This document shows, in pieces, positions 39,302 through 50,512 of a stretch of DNA of 64,000 bases. The stretch covers positions 62,753,506 to 62,817,505 of the forward strand of contig NC_079216.1 in assembly GCF_029633865.1 (NCBI RefSeq). Reading direction: 5' to 3'. The translations under genes and the position numbers were made by a program. How positions within the stretch are numbered: the stretch's first letter is position 1; each line of letters begins with the position of its first letter. This stretch comes from Lampris incognitus (taxonomy: Eukaryota; Chordata; Actinopteri; Lampriformes; Lampridae). The notes beneath the pieces were generated by a model. That model saw nothing but the letters and a program-made list of their open reading frames with translations, had not been told where the DNA came from and did no database searches.

Positions 39302-40031
39302 CAGTGTTTCTCAACCGGGGGTCCGCGGACCCCTAGTGGTCCGTGGTGTAATTGCAAGGGGTCCGTGAAAATAAAATATCTTTTAAAAAAAAGATCCTAT
39401 GACATTTATAGAAATAGGATTATTTTACTCAAATGTGACTGAGACCTTTATCTACCTAAACTATAAAGGGTAACAGGACTTTTTTCTCTAATTACATCTG
39501 TTTCACAAGTGTAATTTATTGTATTTTAATAAGAGATCTCGCTCCCGTTTGCATTGTTAAAAGTTACTGCATAAAAATTCTGTTGTTACATATATCTGAA
39601 AGTTACTGAATACATATTCTGTTTTGTCACATATATCTGAAAGTTACTGCATAAGAATTCTGTTTTGTCACATATATCTGAAAGTTACTGAATACATATT
39701 CTGTTTTGTCACATATATCTGAAAGTTACTGAATACATATTCTGTTTTGTTACATATATCTGAAAGTTACTGCATAAGAATTCTGTGTTGTTACATATAT
39801 CTGAAAGTTACTGCATAAGAATTCTGTTTTGTTAACTATATCTAAGTTACAACTGAAAGCTCTTATTTTTGCCCCAAAGAGTGAATAAATGCTATAATGC
39901 AATTTAAAATGCAGTTTCTACTGTTTCTATCAAATTGCAACCCTCCTCCCCCAAGATCAGGTGGAGGGGTCCTCAGGGTAGATCAAAAATACGCAGGGGG
40001 TCCAGGACCCCAAAAAGGTTGAGACCCACTG
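39302..40031. mobile_element. Non-autonomous hAT element with perfect 8-bp TSD
   Basis: The ends cagtgtttctcaacc and ggttgagacccactg are inverted repeats. The flanks gcctaggc (39294-39301) and gcctaggc (40032-40039) are identical. The element is 730 bp, has no transposase and carries an internal 41-bp tandem repeat. The outermost bases resemble those of the MITE at 8602-8846. Confidence 0.93.
39559..39850. repeat. 41-bp tandem repeat inside the hAT element
   Basis: About seven units of gaaagttactgaatacat... in two variants (gaatacatattc and gcataagaattc). Confidence 0.95.
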
Positions 40032-40044
40032 GCCTAGGCAAGCC

Positions 40045-41105
40045 TCAACTCCACCTCTTGAGCCCCGCAGATAAGTGAGCCAAAGCTGCGAAGATCTTTT
40101 CTAATTCCTTGCACTAGCGCCCCTTTCCTTCCACGCCCGCTGTCTTCATAGTGAAGCAGGTGGGAGAAGCTGTTTAAAGCATCTCCCGGCTGCAAAAACT
40201 GAGGCAAGTCTTTGGTTTTTGAGCGCGGTGTCATGCCCAGAATCTGACATCAGCGGATAGAATTTTTTAAGTAACAATATGAAGGGTTTTTTTTTTAGAG
40301 TAAACTTTGATATTTTGAGGTGGGTGTGCATAACAACTTTCAGTATCTATATAAACATTTTTTCTCCCCCCTCTTTCCTTATTGAGACACAGTCTGAACT
40401 TGAGTCCTTGAAAGGCACAGTGTAGAAAACCAGCTTGTGCAAACAATACATCAAACAGATGACTGAGCTGTGCTCTGGATAGTGGACTTAGAATCGGTCC
40501 AAGTTATGATTTTGGTCTTAAACAGCTGACGTCCAGCTATGATGATGAAGTAACGCACAAACTTTCCCCAAATGGTCCTCAGTCTGACTCTTAGGAGAGG
40601 CGAGGTGGCGAGGGAGACGAGGAACAGGGGTGGAAATAAAGCCGTGCCATGTACCTGAGGAAACTGAGCGAGTGAACGCTAATCTCCCGCAGAAACTGAC
40701 GTCTCTTTTAAGTAAGCAATGCCAGTTTATTTGAAAGCTTCCTAAAATTACTTTTTACCCATACATTGTTCATTGTTGCTTTTTACAAGGCGCTCTCTAA
40801 TACAGGCCTGCCCACAGAAATAACTGGGCCCCTGAAAAGGTCCAGTGAATGCCGCCGCCCCCCCCCCCATATCTGCTTTACTCGTGTCAACACATGCATG
40901 TGCTCTCTCTCTCTCTCCCTCCTACTAAACACATGCATGCAAACTGAGAAAGAATTGCTCAGTAACGGGGGCTACATAGGCAGGCGCACACACACACACC
41001 AAGGTCAGCAAAGATCTGCTACTCTTACACCACACATTTCTTGGTAGAAAATGCAGTTTCTTACGTTATGGCTTGATCTTTGCCTCTTATACATTATATA
41101 TTGCC
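40045..41105. other. No recognised feature
   Basis: Mixed sequence. No gene is recognised. Confidence 0.5.
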
Positions 41106-41109
41106 TCTC

Positions 41110-41224
41110 ATCCTGTCCAGGGTGTCTCCCCGCCTGCCGCCCAATGACTGCTGGGATAGGCTCCAGCATCCCACCACCCTGAGAGCAGGATAAGCGGTTT
41201 GGATAATGGATGGATGGATGGATG
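41110..41224 (+). repeat. SINE-A 3' fragment
   Basis: From catcctgtccagggtgtctc to ggataatggatggatgg. Confidence 0.85.
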
Positions 41225-41229
41225 ATTAT

Positions 41230-43615
41230 TGGTGGCCTTCATGGCCCCCCTAGTGGCCGGGCCCCAGAGAACGTCCTTCTTTCCCCCGCTTATGGGCGGC
41301 CCTGAGTACGTATATTAGATCCAATCTGTAAAGATAAACTTCCCCGGCTGTTCCACGAGACGTCTGAGTGCATTTCAACAAACTGAGCTATGTGAAAGAA
41401 CAGGATACATCCAAAAATGGTGTGAATGACTCATAACTACAGATATGAGTTGGTCCCCTGCGGCTCCTTATCACCACACTGTTGGTTTTCAGTGGTTAGA
41501 GAGGAAGTGCTCATGACATACTGTACTGCCTTGAAACTCTAATTGTGATTCATGGCGTTGTACCTCCTGTGTATCGTGTCATTGTGACCTCCACGATTGC
41601 TAATGACAAGGATTTCTGAACTACTGTATACAGTACATCCATAACCATGATGCGTCGAAGACGTCAGAAAACCATGTAAATCCCGTGTCAGGGAGGCGTA
41701 TAAAGTCTGCCAAGAGAGTTCAGTCAACTTATTGCCCAACCTTAGGATGCAACTGTCAAATTCATGTCTTAACAGGCTAATAATGATACGCTAACGTTTA
41801 TGAATTTACAGCATTTTTGTACAATAGGACAAACATAATGGTGGTCAGGTGAGTTCCTTATGACCCATAAAGAAGTACTCTTCTTATTTTCAAACAGTCC
41901 TATTTTGTGATAAAAAGTCATAGTCAATAACAGGTGACTGGTCCATGTAGCCAATATAGATTCAATCTAGTATAGAAAACGTGAGACACCCAGATCGCAG
42001 AAATCTTCTGATACTGGACCAAATTGCACATATCAGATATTGTGCTTTTTATTTTGGGGCAACAGATGATATTAAATTCACATCCTTGGATTTCATGTCT
42101 TCTGTTCCCCTGTACCCATCTACAGGTATGCTGCCCATCGGTGGTGCAGATGGGTCACCGTGAACGCACTGCAGCAAAATTTACGATTGAAATCGAATTG
42201 CAACGTTAAGTATTGCATGGGTTAGTTTGACTTGCCTCCTTACATTGGTGAAGTTGAACCCATATAATATTTCTGTAACACTTACAGTGTAAAAGATTGT
42301 TTTCCGGAAGCTGTTGCATAACATAGCATTTGTTTTGGATATACGAAGTCCTGTCCTATTTATCAGTCATCAAGTGTTTGAATAATGCTGATAAGTGATG
42401 ATAGGAGGTTCTTGGACGAAAGACGGAGACATGCTCTTCCTTTCATTTCCCTGTGCAGCAGCTGAGAGCGCTCCCTGTACTCCATCCAGAATTGGATATT
42501 TCTGGGGAACAGGAGTCCAGTGTTGGTGCTCCTGGCCCAGAGCCCGGCCCCAGTAGATATGGGCCTCTGCCCAGAGCTGTGTGCAGCGGTGCCGTCCACA
42601 GACAGCCAGCAGGTTCAAACACATCATGAGTCAGGGTCAGGACCCGGTCACATGCATCCCTCCAGTGTTGCTATACTAAACCAAAGCAGTAAGCTTTTCC
42701 TAGACTCTGGCTCCTGGATCTAATTATGAAGGCATATCAACACAAAGTTATTGCATCTGACATTTTTAGCAAACGGGATTACACAGGTCGGAGAGACACA
42801 TACCGAACCTTTAAAACAAGATTATGCAGTTCAAAATGCAATATGCATCTGTTTTTATGGTTAAAAATAGTTGCATATTGCGTAAGACCAGGGTTGGGTA
42901 ATACTGTAGGTGTATTAAACATATCAAGTAGGGTGAAAATGATTAAAGGAACATTCCAGTTGACCTTCCAATACAATTATCTTAAGAACTCACACATTTG
43001 TTTTTAGACCTTTTGTAGTCATGGTTTACTTCAGAGGGATGCAATTTATTACTGCATAGGTTCACTTTGATGAACAAGGTTTTGCCAGATTTTAACCAAA
43101 GCCGTTGAATCTTCATCAGCAAAAGCCAGGGATTACCCTCGCGTCACTGATGACCTCAGTGTCATACACGTCCTGCCATCATCATGACTCATGCTGTTGG
43201 TTCAGTCTTTGTGTGTTTCAAGTGCATTTGTTGAGTCCGGCCTACCAACGGATTTCTTTAATAGTCTCTCTATGTGATCTCTGCGAGATCTTTTCAAACT
43301 GTAATCGGTAGCATTCTTCACATTCAGCACATACTGTATTCACTGCACCGCCCCGACAGCATGATTCAGAGGTTGGATGTTGGACAAAGAGGTTGAAGGG
43401 AATGTTACACAACATTGCAGCCTGGGCTCGGGTCACTCTGGCAGACAGCCAAGACTGTTGCTGTGCATATGTAAGACACATTATGGGCACGCTGTGCAGG
43501 GTAGGCACGTTGCACGTAAAGTGGTTATAAAGTGAAACGGCTTATGCTAAGCCAATGTTAAATGGAAATTCCTCCCTTAAACAGAATTCACATAGCTCGG
43601 ATACCTTCTTATAGA
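41230..43615. other. No recognised feature
   Basis: About 2.4 kb of unique-looking sequence with only short open frames. Confidence 0.5.
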
Positions 43616-43804
43616 GATCACCCTCATGCGTGAATCGTGCGTACGCTCAGATTTGGTCTTAAGTTGTGCGTGCGAACAATTTAAGAACTATTGCAGCATT
43701 CACCAATACTTGCGTACTTCCCACTTGTTCTTACATAAGAAGAGTGCCCTAGACCCCATGTAAGCCAATATGCACAAAGGCCAACTTCCGTTTTGTGCTG
43801 CCAA

Positions 43805-43836
<32 letters not shown>

Positions 43837-44159
43837 AAAACTTATGAAAACACAGAGGAAAAATCTATTTATTCATTTAATATTCTTAAATGTTTACACT
43901 TAAACTAAAGATGATTAGGGCTAGCCTAAATGACAACAAAATTAGACCAATTATGCCCACACACACACACGTGCGTGCACACACACACACACACACTTGT
44001 CCAATCATTAGTTATGACAACACACGTCATTAATTGTGATTTTTCATAGTATATAAAGTAGTATGAAGGGGTCCCCCAACCAAATCTGCTACTGCTCAAT
44101 GCATTGGCCAACCAAGCCTTGAGAAAAGAGCATCTATTTAAAGACTGAGCAGATTTGGT

Positions 44160-44490
44160 TGCTGAGCATGCCGAGTGTCCCATAAGCCGTTTTTGATTAC
44201 CGAGGCAGATTCTTCAAAACCTGTGTGCCATTCTGGAGCCCCAACTCAGATCAGAGACAAAACCATCTGATCCAGTGCCACCCCATCTGCAAGTACTCAC
44301 TGCTATTGGTTTCCATGGTTACCAGGATCTTCCAGAGAGAGATTGGTGATAGGTCTGGCATATCCCAGTCAACTGTTAGTCGTGCACTCCCCAAAGTTCT
44401 CCAGGGTATCATCCAGTTTCTATATACACCTGCTCAGCAGACCCAGATAAGAAGGGATTTTTATGCCATTGGTGGACTGCCCAAAAAATG
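44160..44490 (+). pseudogene. Harbinger transposase, N-terminal fragment
   Basis: Translation shows LEPQLRSETKPSDPVPPHLQ, then after a frameshift FQREIGDRSGISQSTVSR, and TQIRRDFYAIGGLP, matching the helix-turn-helix region and the lead-in to the DDE domain of HARBI1-type transposases. It is cut at about 44490 by an interspersed repeat. Confidence 0.8.
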
Positions 44491-44763
44491 GTAATGGACT
44501 GCATTTATATAGCATTTTTCTAGTCTATTGACCACTCAAAGGGCTTTACAATGTATGCCTCACATTCACAAACACATTCATACACTGATGGCAAAGGCTG
44601 CCATGTAAGGCCCCAACCTGCTCAACAGGAGCAATTAGGGGTTCAGTGTCTTGCTCAAGGACACTTCCACACACTCTCTGGGGGAGCTGGGGATCGAGCC
44701 AGCAACCTTCCTATTACTAGACGGCCCGCTCTATCTCCTGAGCCACGCCACCCCAATACTATT
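44491..44763. repeat. Interspersed repeat (teleost-type)
   Basis: Contains gactgcatttatatagcat, aagggctttacaatg and gtgtcttgctcaaggaca, then ctggggatcgagccagcaac, and ends tgagccacgccacccc. It has no coding capacity. Confidence 0.65.
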
Positions 44764-44864
44764 TGAGCAATCGACTGTACTCATGTGCGCATCAAGGCAC
44801 CATCCCCAAATCTGCTCTCCTTCCTCAATAGAAAACAATTCCATTCAGTCAACATCCAAATAGT

Positions 44865-45690
44865 ATGTGATGTACAGAATTGCAGATGATGTGGTTTTTT
44901 TGGCTTCACCAGAACGTGACTTCCAGCGTGCACTGAGGCTGTTTGCAGCTGAGTGTGAAATGCCTGGTATGAGAGTCAGCACCTCCAAGTCTGAGGCCAT
45001 GTTGTCTACCGAAAAATGGTGGATTGCTCCCTCCAGGTTGGGAATGAGTTGTTGCCTCAAGTAAAGGAGTTCAAATATCTCAGGGTCTTGTTCATGAGGG
45101 TAGGATGGAGCAGGAGATTGACAGGCAGATTGGTGCAACATCAGCAGTAATGTGGACGTTGTACCGGACCATTGTGGTGAAGAGGGAGCTGAGCCAGAAG
45201 GCAAAGCTCTGAATTTACCAGTCAATCTTCGTTCTAACCCTCACCTATGGTCATGAGCTTTGGGTAGTGACCGAAAGGGTGAGATTGCAGATACATGTAG
45301 CTGAGATGAGTTTCCTCCGTAGGGTGTCTGGGCTTAGCCTTAGAGATAGGGTGAGGAGCTCGGACATCCGGAGGGAGCTCGGAGTAAGGCTGCTGCTCCT
45401 TCATGTCAAAAGGAGCCAGTTGAGGTGGTTCGGGCATCTGATTAGGATGCCTCCTGGGCGCCTTCTTTTGGAGGTTTTCTGGGCACGTCCAACTAGGAGG
45501 ACACCCCGGGGTAGACCCAGAACTCGGACTACATGTCCAATCTGGCCTGGGAACGCCTTGGGATCCCCCCAAGAGGAGCTGGAGGGCATTGCCGGGGAGA
45601 GGGACATCTGAAGTGCCCTACTTAGCTTGCTGCCACCGTGACCCAACCCCGTAGAAGCAGCTGATGATGAGATAAGATGAGATGAGAATC
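44865..45690 (+). pseudogene. Non-LTR retrotransposon RT C-terminal remnant
   Basis: The translation has IADDVVFLASP, the RT box (YADD with Tyr changed to Ile), RLFAAECEMPGMRVSTSKSE, and, after frameshifts, AEMSFLRRVSGLSLRDRVRS, RSQLRWFGHLIRMPPGRL and RPRTRTT. This is the 3' part of ORF2 of a common fish LINE. It ends in a gatgagatgagatgag tail near 45665-45690. Confidence 0.82.
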
Positions 45691-45799
45691 ACATGTTGAA
45701 TGAAGTGGCTGGGGGGGGGGCACCAACTCTTTGGTTCTGCATAACAGTTGGGTAGGTATGCGGTTGGATCGAAGAGCTGCTGGAGATGGGTGGCTTATT

Positions 45800-47545
45800 G
45801 GTAAGCGCTCCCCTCTCCCCTGGCGAGGTCCTCAACCTCATCACATCCAGTCTCTCCACCACATGCTCCCTTGACCCGGTCTCTTCCCCTCTTCTTCAGT
45901 CTTAGCACCTTAACCCCTTCCCTTTCTAACCCACCTCATCAACACCTCCCTCCAAGCAGGATGCTTTCCATCTGCCTTCAAGACTGCTAGAGTCTTCCCC
46001 CTTCTCAAGAAAACATCACTTAACCCCTCTGACATCAGAAACTACAGACCGGTTTCCCTTCTACCCTTTCTATCCAAAACTTTGGAACGTGCTGTCTTTA
46101 ACCAACTTTCTTTGTACCTCCACCAGAACAATCTCCTGGACCCCAACCAGTCTGGGTTCAAGGTGGGACACTCAACAGAGACAGCCCTCCTTGCAGTGAC
46201 AGAATCGCTGCACTCTGCGAGAGCAAACTCTCCTCTGTCCTGATACCCCTGGACCTGTCAGCTGCGTTCTACACAGTGAACCACCAGATTCTCCTCTCTA
46301 CCCTCGAGGGGCTGGGTGTCACAGGCTCTCTGATGTTTTTATCCTACCTGACGGGTCGCTCCTACCAGGTGACATGGAGGGGATCTGTGTCGGAGCCTCG
46401 CAGACTAACTATAGGTGTTCCACAGGGTTCAGTTCTGGGTCCTCTCCTTTTCTCCCTGTACACGACATCCCTGGGTTCTGTTATTCGCTCGCATGACTTC
46501 TCTTACCATTGTTATGCCGATGACACCCAACTGATCTGGTCCTTTCCTCCCTTTGACACACAAGTGGAGACACGCATTGCTGCGTGCTTGACTGACATCT
46601 CGGAGTGGATGGCGACACACCACCTGAAGCTCAATCTGGACAAGACAGAGCTGATGTTCCTCCCGGGGAAAGGCTGCCTGCACCGAGACCTGGCCATCAC
46701 CATTGACAACACCATGGTGACGCCAACTCGGACTGCGAGGAATCTGGGTGTGATCCTGGATGACCAACTGTCGTTTGCTGCAAACGTTGCATCGGTTGCT
46801 CGCTCCTGCTGATTTCTCCTCTATAACATCAGGAGGATTTACCCATTCCTCACCGACGAGATGGCACAGGTGCTCATCCAGGCTCTGGTCATCTCCCGGC
46901 TGGACTACAGCAACTCCCTCCTTGCTGGCGCCCCGGCATTGGCCATCAGACCTCTGGAGCTTGTTCAGAAAGCTGCAGCTCGTCTGGTGTTCAACCGCCC
47001 TAAGTTCTCCCACACAACTCCCCTTCTCATGTCCCTACACTGGCTCCCAGTAGCTGCTGGCATCCAGTTTAAGACTCTGGTGCTAGCCTACAAGGCAGTG
47101 AAAGGAACAGCTCCTTCCTATCTCCAGGCCATGGTCAGGCCCTACACCCCCGCCTGACCACTTCGCTCTGCTGCCTCAGGACGCCTGGTTGCCCCGTCGC
47201 TCAGAGGCCCCTGCTGCCGATCGACCCGGTCCCGGCTCTTTTCTGTCCTGGACCCACAGTGGTGGAATAAACTTCCCACTGATGTCAGGACAGCGGCGTC
47301 AACAACTACTACCCTGTTACTTGCTCTTAGCACTTATTTTATTCACTCATTTAAAAAAAAAACTCTTTCTTGCACTTTACTTTAGCACTGGTTTTGCTCT
47401 TAGATGCTTGTTTAGATGCACTTATGACCTCTGATGACTAGTAGTTCTCCTAATTTCCTATGTTAAATGCACTTATTGTAAATCGCTTTGGATAAAAGCA
47501 TCAGCTAAATGACTGTAATGTAATGTAATGTTATATATAATATGA
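45800..47545 (+). pseudogene. L2-type LINE, 3' part with RT domain
   Basis: The coding remnant shows [18 protein letters not shown], then [44 protein letters not shown] and [18 protein letters not shown], and later SRLDYSNSLLAG and QWWNKLPTDVRTAAS. In-frame TGA stops at 46810 and 47155 look like CGA decay, and frameshifts lie upstream of 46220. The 3' end aatcgctttggataaaagc followed by (TGTAA)n is characteristic of L2. Confidence 0.92.
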
Positions 47546-47571
47546 TATAATTTGCACCTTTCAACATAAAT

Positions 47572-47900
47572 CCAACTTTTAATTGGGTGATCGGGGCTAG
47601 CCACTACTATCGTGGCTTATGACACTTCTTACCAACCATGAGAACCAGCAGGAGGTGGCCTATAACCAGAAACTGACACGCACTATTAGTATGCTGAAAG
47701 GCTGGTGGCTATGCTTAGACACAGCAGGTGGCAAGCCTTTATACTGTGCAAAATATCCATGGCCTGCTGTGTTCTGCACAATAAAGCAATGCAACAACAT
47801 GGTGTGCCCTCACCTGAAGACATGGAGGTTGACGGCTTCGTGGGACCTGACACAAGATGTGGCGTTGAAACCCGACAGTGACTCATTTCACCTTTTTTAA
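47572..47900 (+). pseudogene. Harbinger transposase, C-terminal fragment
   Basis: The translation has NWVIGASHYYRGL, then after a frameshift LMTLLTNHENQQEVAYN and MLKGWWLCLDTAGG, then after another ISMACCVLHNKAMQQHG and PSPEDME, the C-terminal end of HARBI1-type DDE transposases. The expected catalytic Asp in GDSGY is replaced (GASHY). It resumes directly after the L2 tail. Confidence 0.82.
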
Positions 47901-48345
47901 CATGTAAGCAGATCCCTTTCATTACGTTATGAAATGACCTAGGCCTATACTCAAGGCAGAACATTTGTAATGGCATTTATTTGTAGCGTTTCATTTATTT
48001 CTTTGAGAGTGCCATTACTTTGTGAAGAATTGGATGACCCATGCTGAGGAGTCTCTTGACATCTTGTCTTGATTTTGTAGGACTGAGTCCGGGATCTGTG
48101 CTCGGGCGGATCATCTTGATGGTGCAGGCACGTGCTCTGACAGGTGGATTTCATGCTGGAACCAGATGCATCTGTCTTTTTTTCTTCTTTCTTTTATTCA
48201 TATACCCATGATTTAAACTGGGCATATGGTAGGCTATAGATTAGGTAAAATTCACGTGTTTTTAAATACGTTTCATGTGGAATCAATGAAGCAATCAACT
48301 TAACTAAATTCCCTTTGAAGATTAAAACATTGGATTGACGCTTAC

Positions 48346-48625
48346 CGTAGTCTTCAGACCTTGTGAGATGATCCTGGGGTATGCTGCCAGGTGCTGACGA
48401 GATGTTTCCTGGCTGTGGTAGGTCACTGTCCGGTGGACTACCAGACTGCACCCCCGACAGAGAAGCCTCTCCAATGATGGCTCCAATGTGCTCATCCACG
48501 TCTGTTGTTTGGACCATTTCCTGGCCCGCCTCCCGTGGCTGTAACAATGTGCCTGGCAGTAGACTGTTGTTTTTTTGGCATCCATTTCCAGATCAAACCA
48601 TGATTATTTTTTTTCTATTTCAATG
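48346..48625 (-). pseudogene. Possible Harbinger accessory (Myb/SANT-like) gene fragment
   Basis: Minus-strand translation has STARHIVTATGGGP, then after a frameshift VDEHIGAIIGEASLSGVQ and SGSPPDSDLPQP. TGGGP followed by an acidic IG-rich block recalls the Myb-like protein encoded opposite Harbinger transposases. A donor-like cg|GTAAGC lies at 48345. Assignment rests on weak similarity and position. Confidence 0.4.
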
Positions 48626-48664
48626 AAAGTTCTTTCTTCTGAATATACAGCATTATGTTATTAT

Positions 48665-49025
48665 GGGCGCCATGATGGTGCAGTGGTTAGCGCTGTCACC
48701 TCACAGCAAGAAGGCCCTGGGTTCGAACCCCGGGGTTGTCCAACCTTGGGGGTCATCCCAGGTCATCCTCTGTGTGGAGTTTGCATGTTCTCCCCGTGTC
48801 TGTGGTGGGTTTTCTCCAGGTGCCCCGGTTTACTCCCACCATCATAAAGACATGTATGTTAGGGTTAACATGACCGAGGCATGGCAAGATGAACCGGAGT
48901 TGGTCCTCGGATGCTGCACGGCGGCTGTCCACTTCTCCTAGCTACACAGCTAGGATGGGTTAAATGCAGAGCATAATTTCCCCACGGGGATCAATAAAGT
49001 ACCTCAAAATCAAAAATAAATAAAA
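48665..49025 (+). repeat. SINE-B, near full length
   Basis: The head is gcgccatgatggtgcagtgg, then cctcacagcaagaaggccc and gggttcgaacccc. The 3' half is ctagctacacagctaggatg and ttccccacggggatcaataa, with an A-rich tail. Confidence 0.9.
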
Positions 49026-49504
49026 AAGAAGTCATTAATTGCAATGGTAATCTCTTGCCATGCTTTGCGCTTTTCTGGACCCCACTGTTCACACTTGAAA
49101 ATGAGATTTTTATTTTCTTAATGAAACATCATTAAGTAAAGTTTCTGTCTCTGCAGAATTGGCTTTTTCTTCCTTTTTGCTGCACTCAGGCGACATTTCC
49201 CTTTCCTTTTTTCTCTTTCTTTTCTTCTTTTGTCTGTCCATTACCTGTAAATTGCAGTGGCTTGTTGGTTTGCACACGACACCTAGGTGGGTTTATTGGG
49301 GCGTTTCTTCACGCTAATGGAAACGTGCCTGGCATGTGCATCCAATTCAAGATCACATGCAATTCATCAGTAAACTCGGGTGGGTGAGAACAAAATTGGC
49401 TGGTGTGAACTTTTCATGAATCCCACTTATTTTCCTCTTATTGCTTTGTGCAAGAACAAATATAAGAGAGAAAAAAGAAAGCGTTCATGCATGAGGCCCA
49501 CTGT

Positions 49505-50510
49505 GTGTGAAGATGAGAAACTCCATTTCACTGCAAGAACAAGAGAAACAGGACTCTGATATAAGTACGATGTCACGAAGGAAAAAGAAAATACCTGCTT
49601 GATTCACAATGGGCTCTAAACCAACTGCAGCCTGAAGTGATTGTTTGGGGTTTGACGTCCAAATATACACGACTTTGCTCATGCACGAAAATATCAGACC
49701 TCGGAGTTGTCTCCGTCTCCCTCTGGAAAACGAAAACTTTCCAGCACTATCACTGGGTCCGTTATTTCATTACCCAGTCCTTACGAATTAAGCAGTTGTG
49801 AGACTCGGCAATACAGTCTTTGTATTGTTCTGTGCTTTGGGAAAGCCCAAAAAAAAAAAGCTAATTTTCACAATTCAAGGATGAACCGTCTAGCATCACT
49901 GCAACTGCCACTGAAAAATTACCCAAAGTAACAGCTACCGTATACCTGACGGTGAGGTTTCGAAGTGGGGCATTGATTTGTAGATTTAAAATAACCATGT
50001 GTCACTGGCGTGTGGTTTAAAGATTACATCCCAGGGTGTCAAATGGGTGTGCATGCTGTGCCTGCAGGCAGTGCCACCTGGTCAACAATACCATCAGCCA
50101 TTATGGTGCGCTGATCCACTCATCCCAGCACCTGATTTAATTTACTAGCTCACATGCCACAGATCGATCTCGCTTCCCCTTCGTGTGAACTCCTCATGTG
50201 AGAGAGGGGGGGGGGGGGAAACTCTTTCTAGCCATCCCAACTCCATCACCCACTCCATCTTAGATCAAAGCACTGTCAGCGCTGCCCTCCAGACATGGCG
50301 GCCCAGTGTTCAGCGCTGTAGAAGGATAATAGTGTCTACCTCTTCTTGAGAGGCAAAAGTTGTTTTAAGACGCACTCGCGTGCAAAGCTTAAAAAAAGGT
50401 TTATTTTACCATTTTATAATTTCCTTTTTCGATTCATCCTTTTTCTCTCCAAGGAAATCGGAGCATTATGGGAGAGAATGATTGACAGGGGGAAACTTTC
50501 TCTCTCGAGA
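49505..50510. other. No recognised feature
   Basis: No gene is recognised; a G run lies at 50208-50218. Confidence 0.5.
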
Positions 50511-50512
50511 TA

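Larger units (their letters stand above)
43620..49501. mobile_element. PIF/Harbinger transposon broken by nested insertions
   Basis: The left end cctcatgcgtgaa and the right end ttcatgcatgagg are inverted copies with one mismatch. Inside are a Harbinger transposase in two pieces (plus strand) and a probable accessory DNA-binding gene (minus strand), the usual two-gene layout of the superfamily. Inserted into it are a repeat at 44491, a LINE at 44865, an L2 at 45800 and a SINE-B at 48665. The 3-bp target duplication expected for Harbinger was not found with certainty. Confidence 0.6.
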
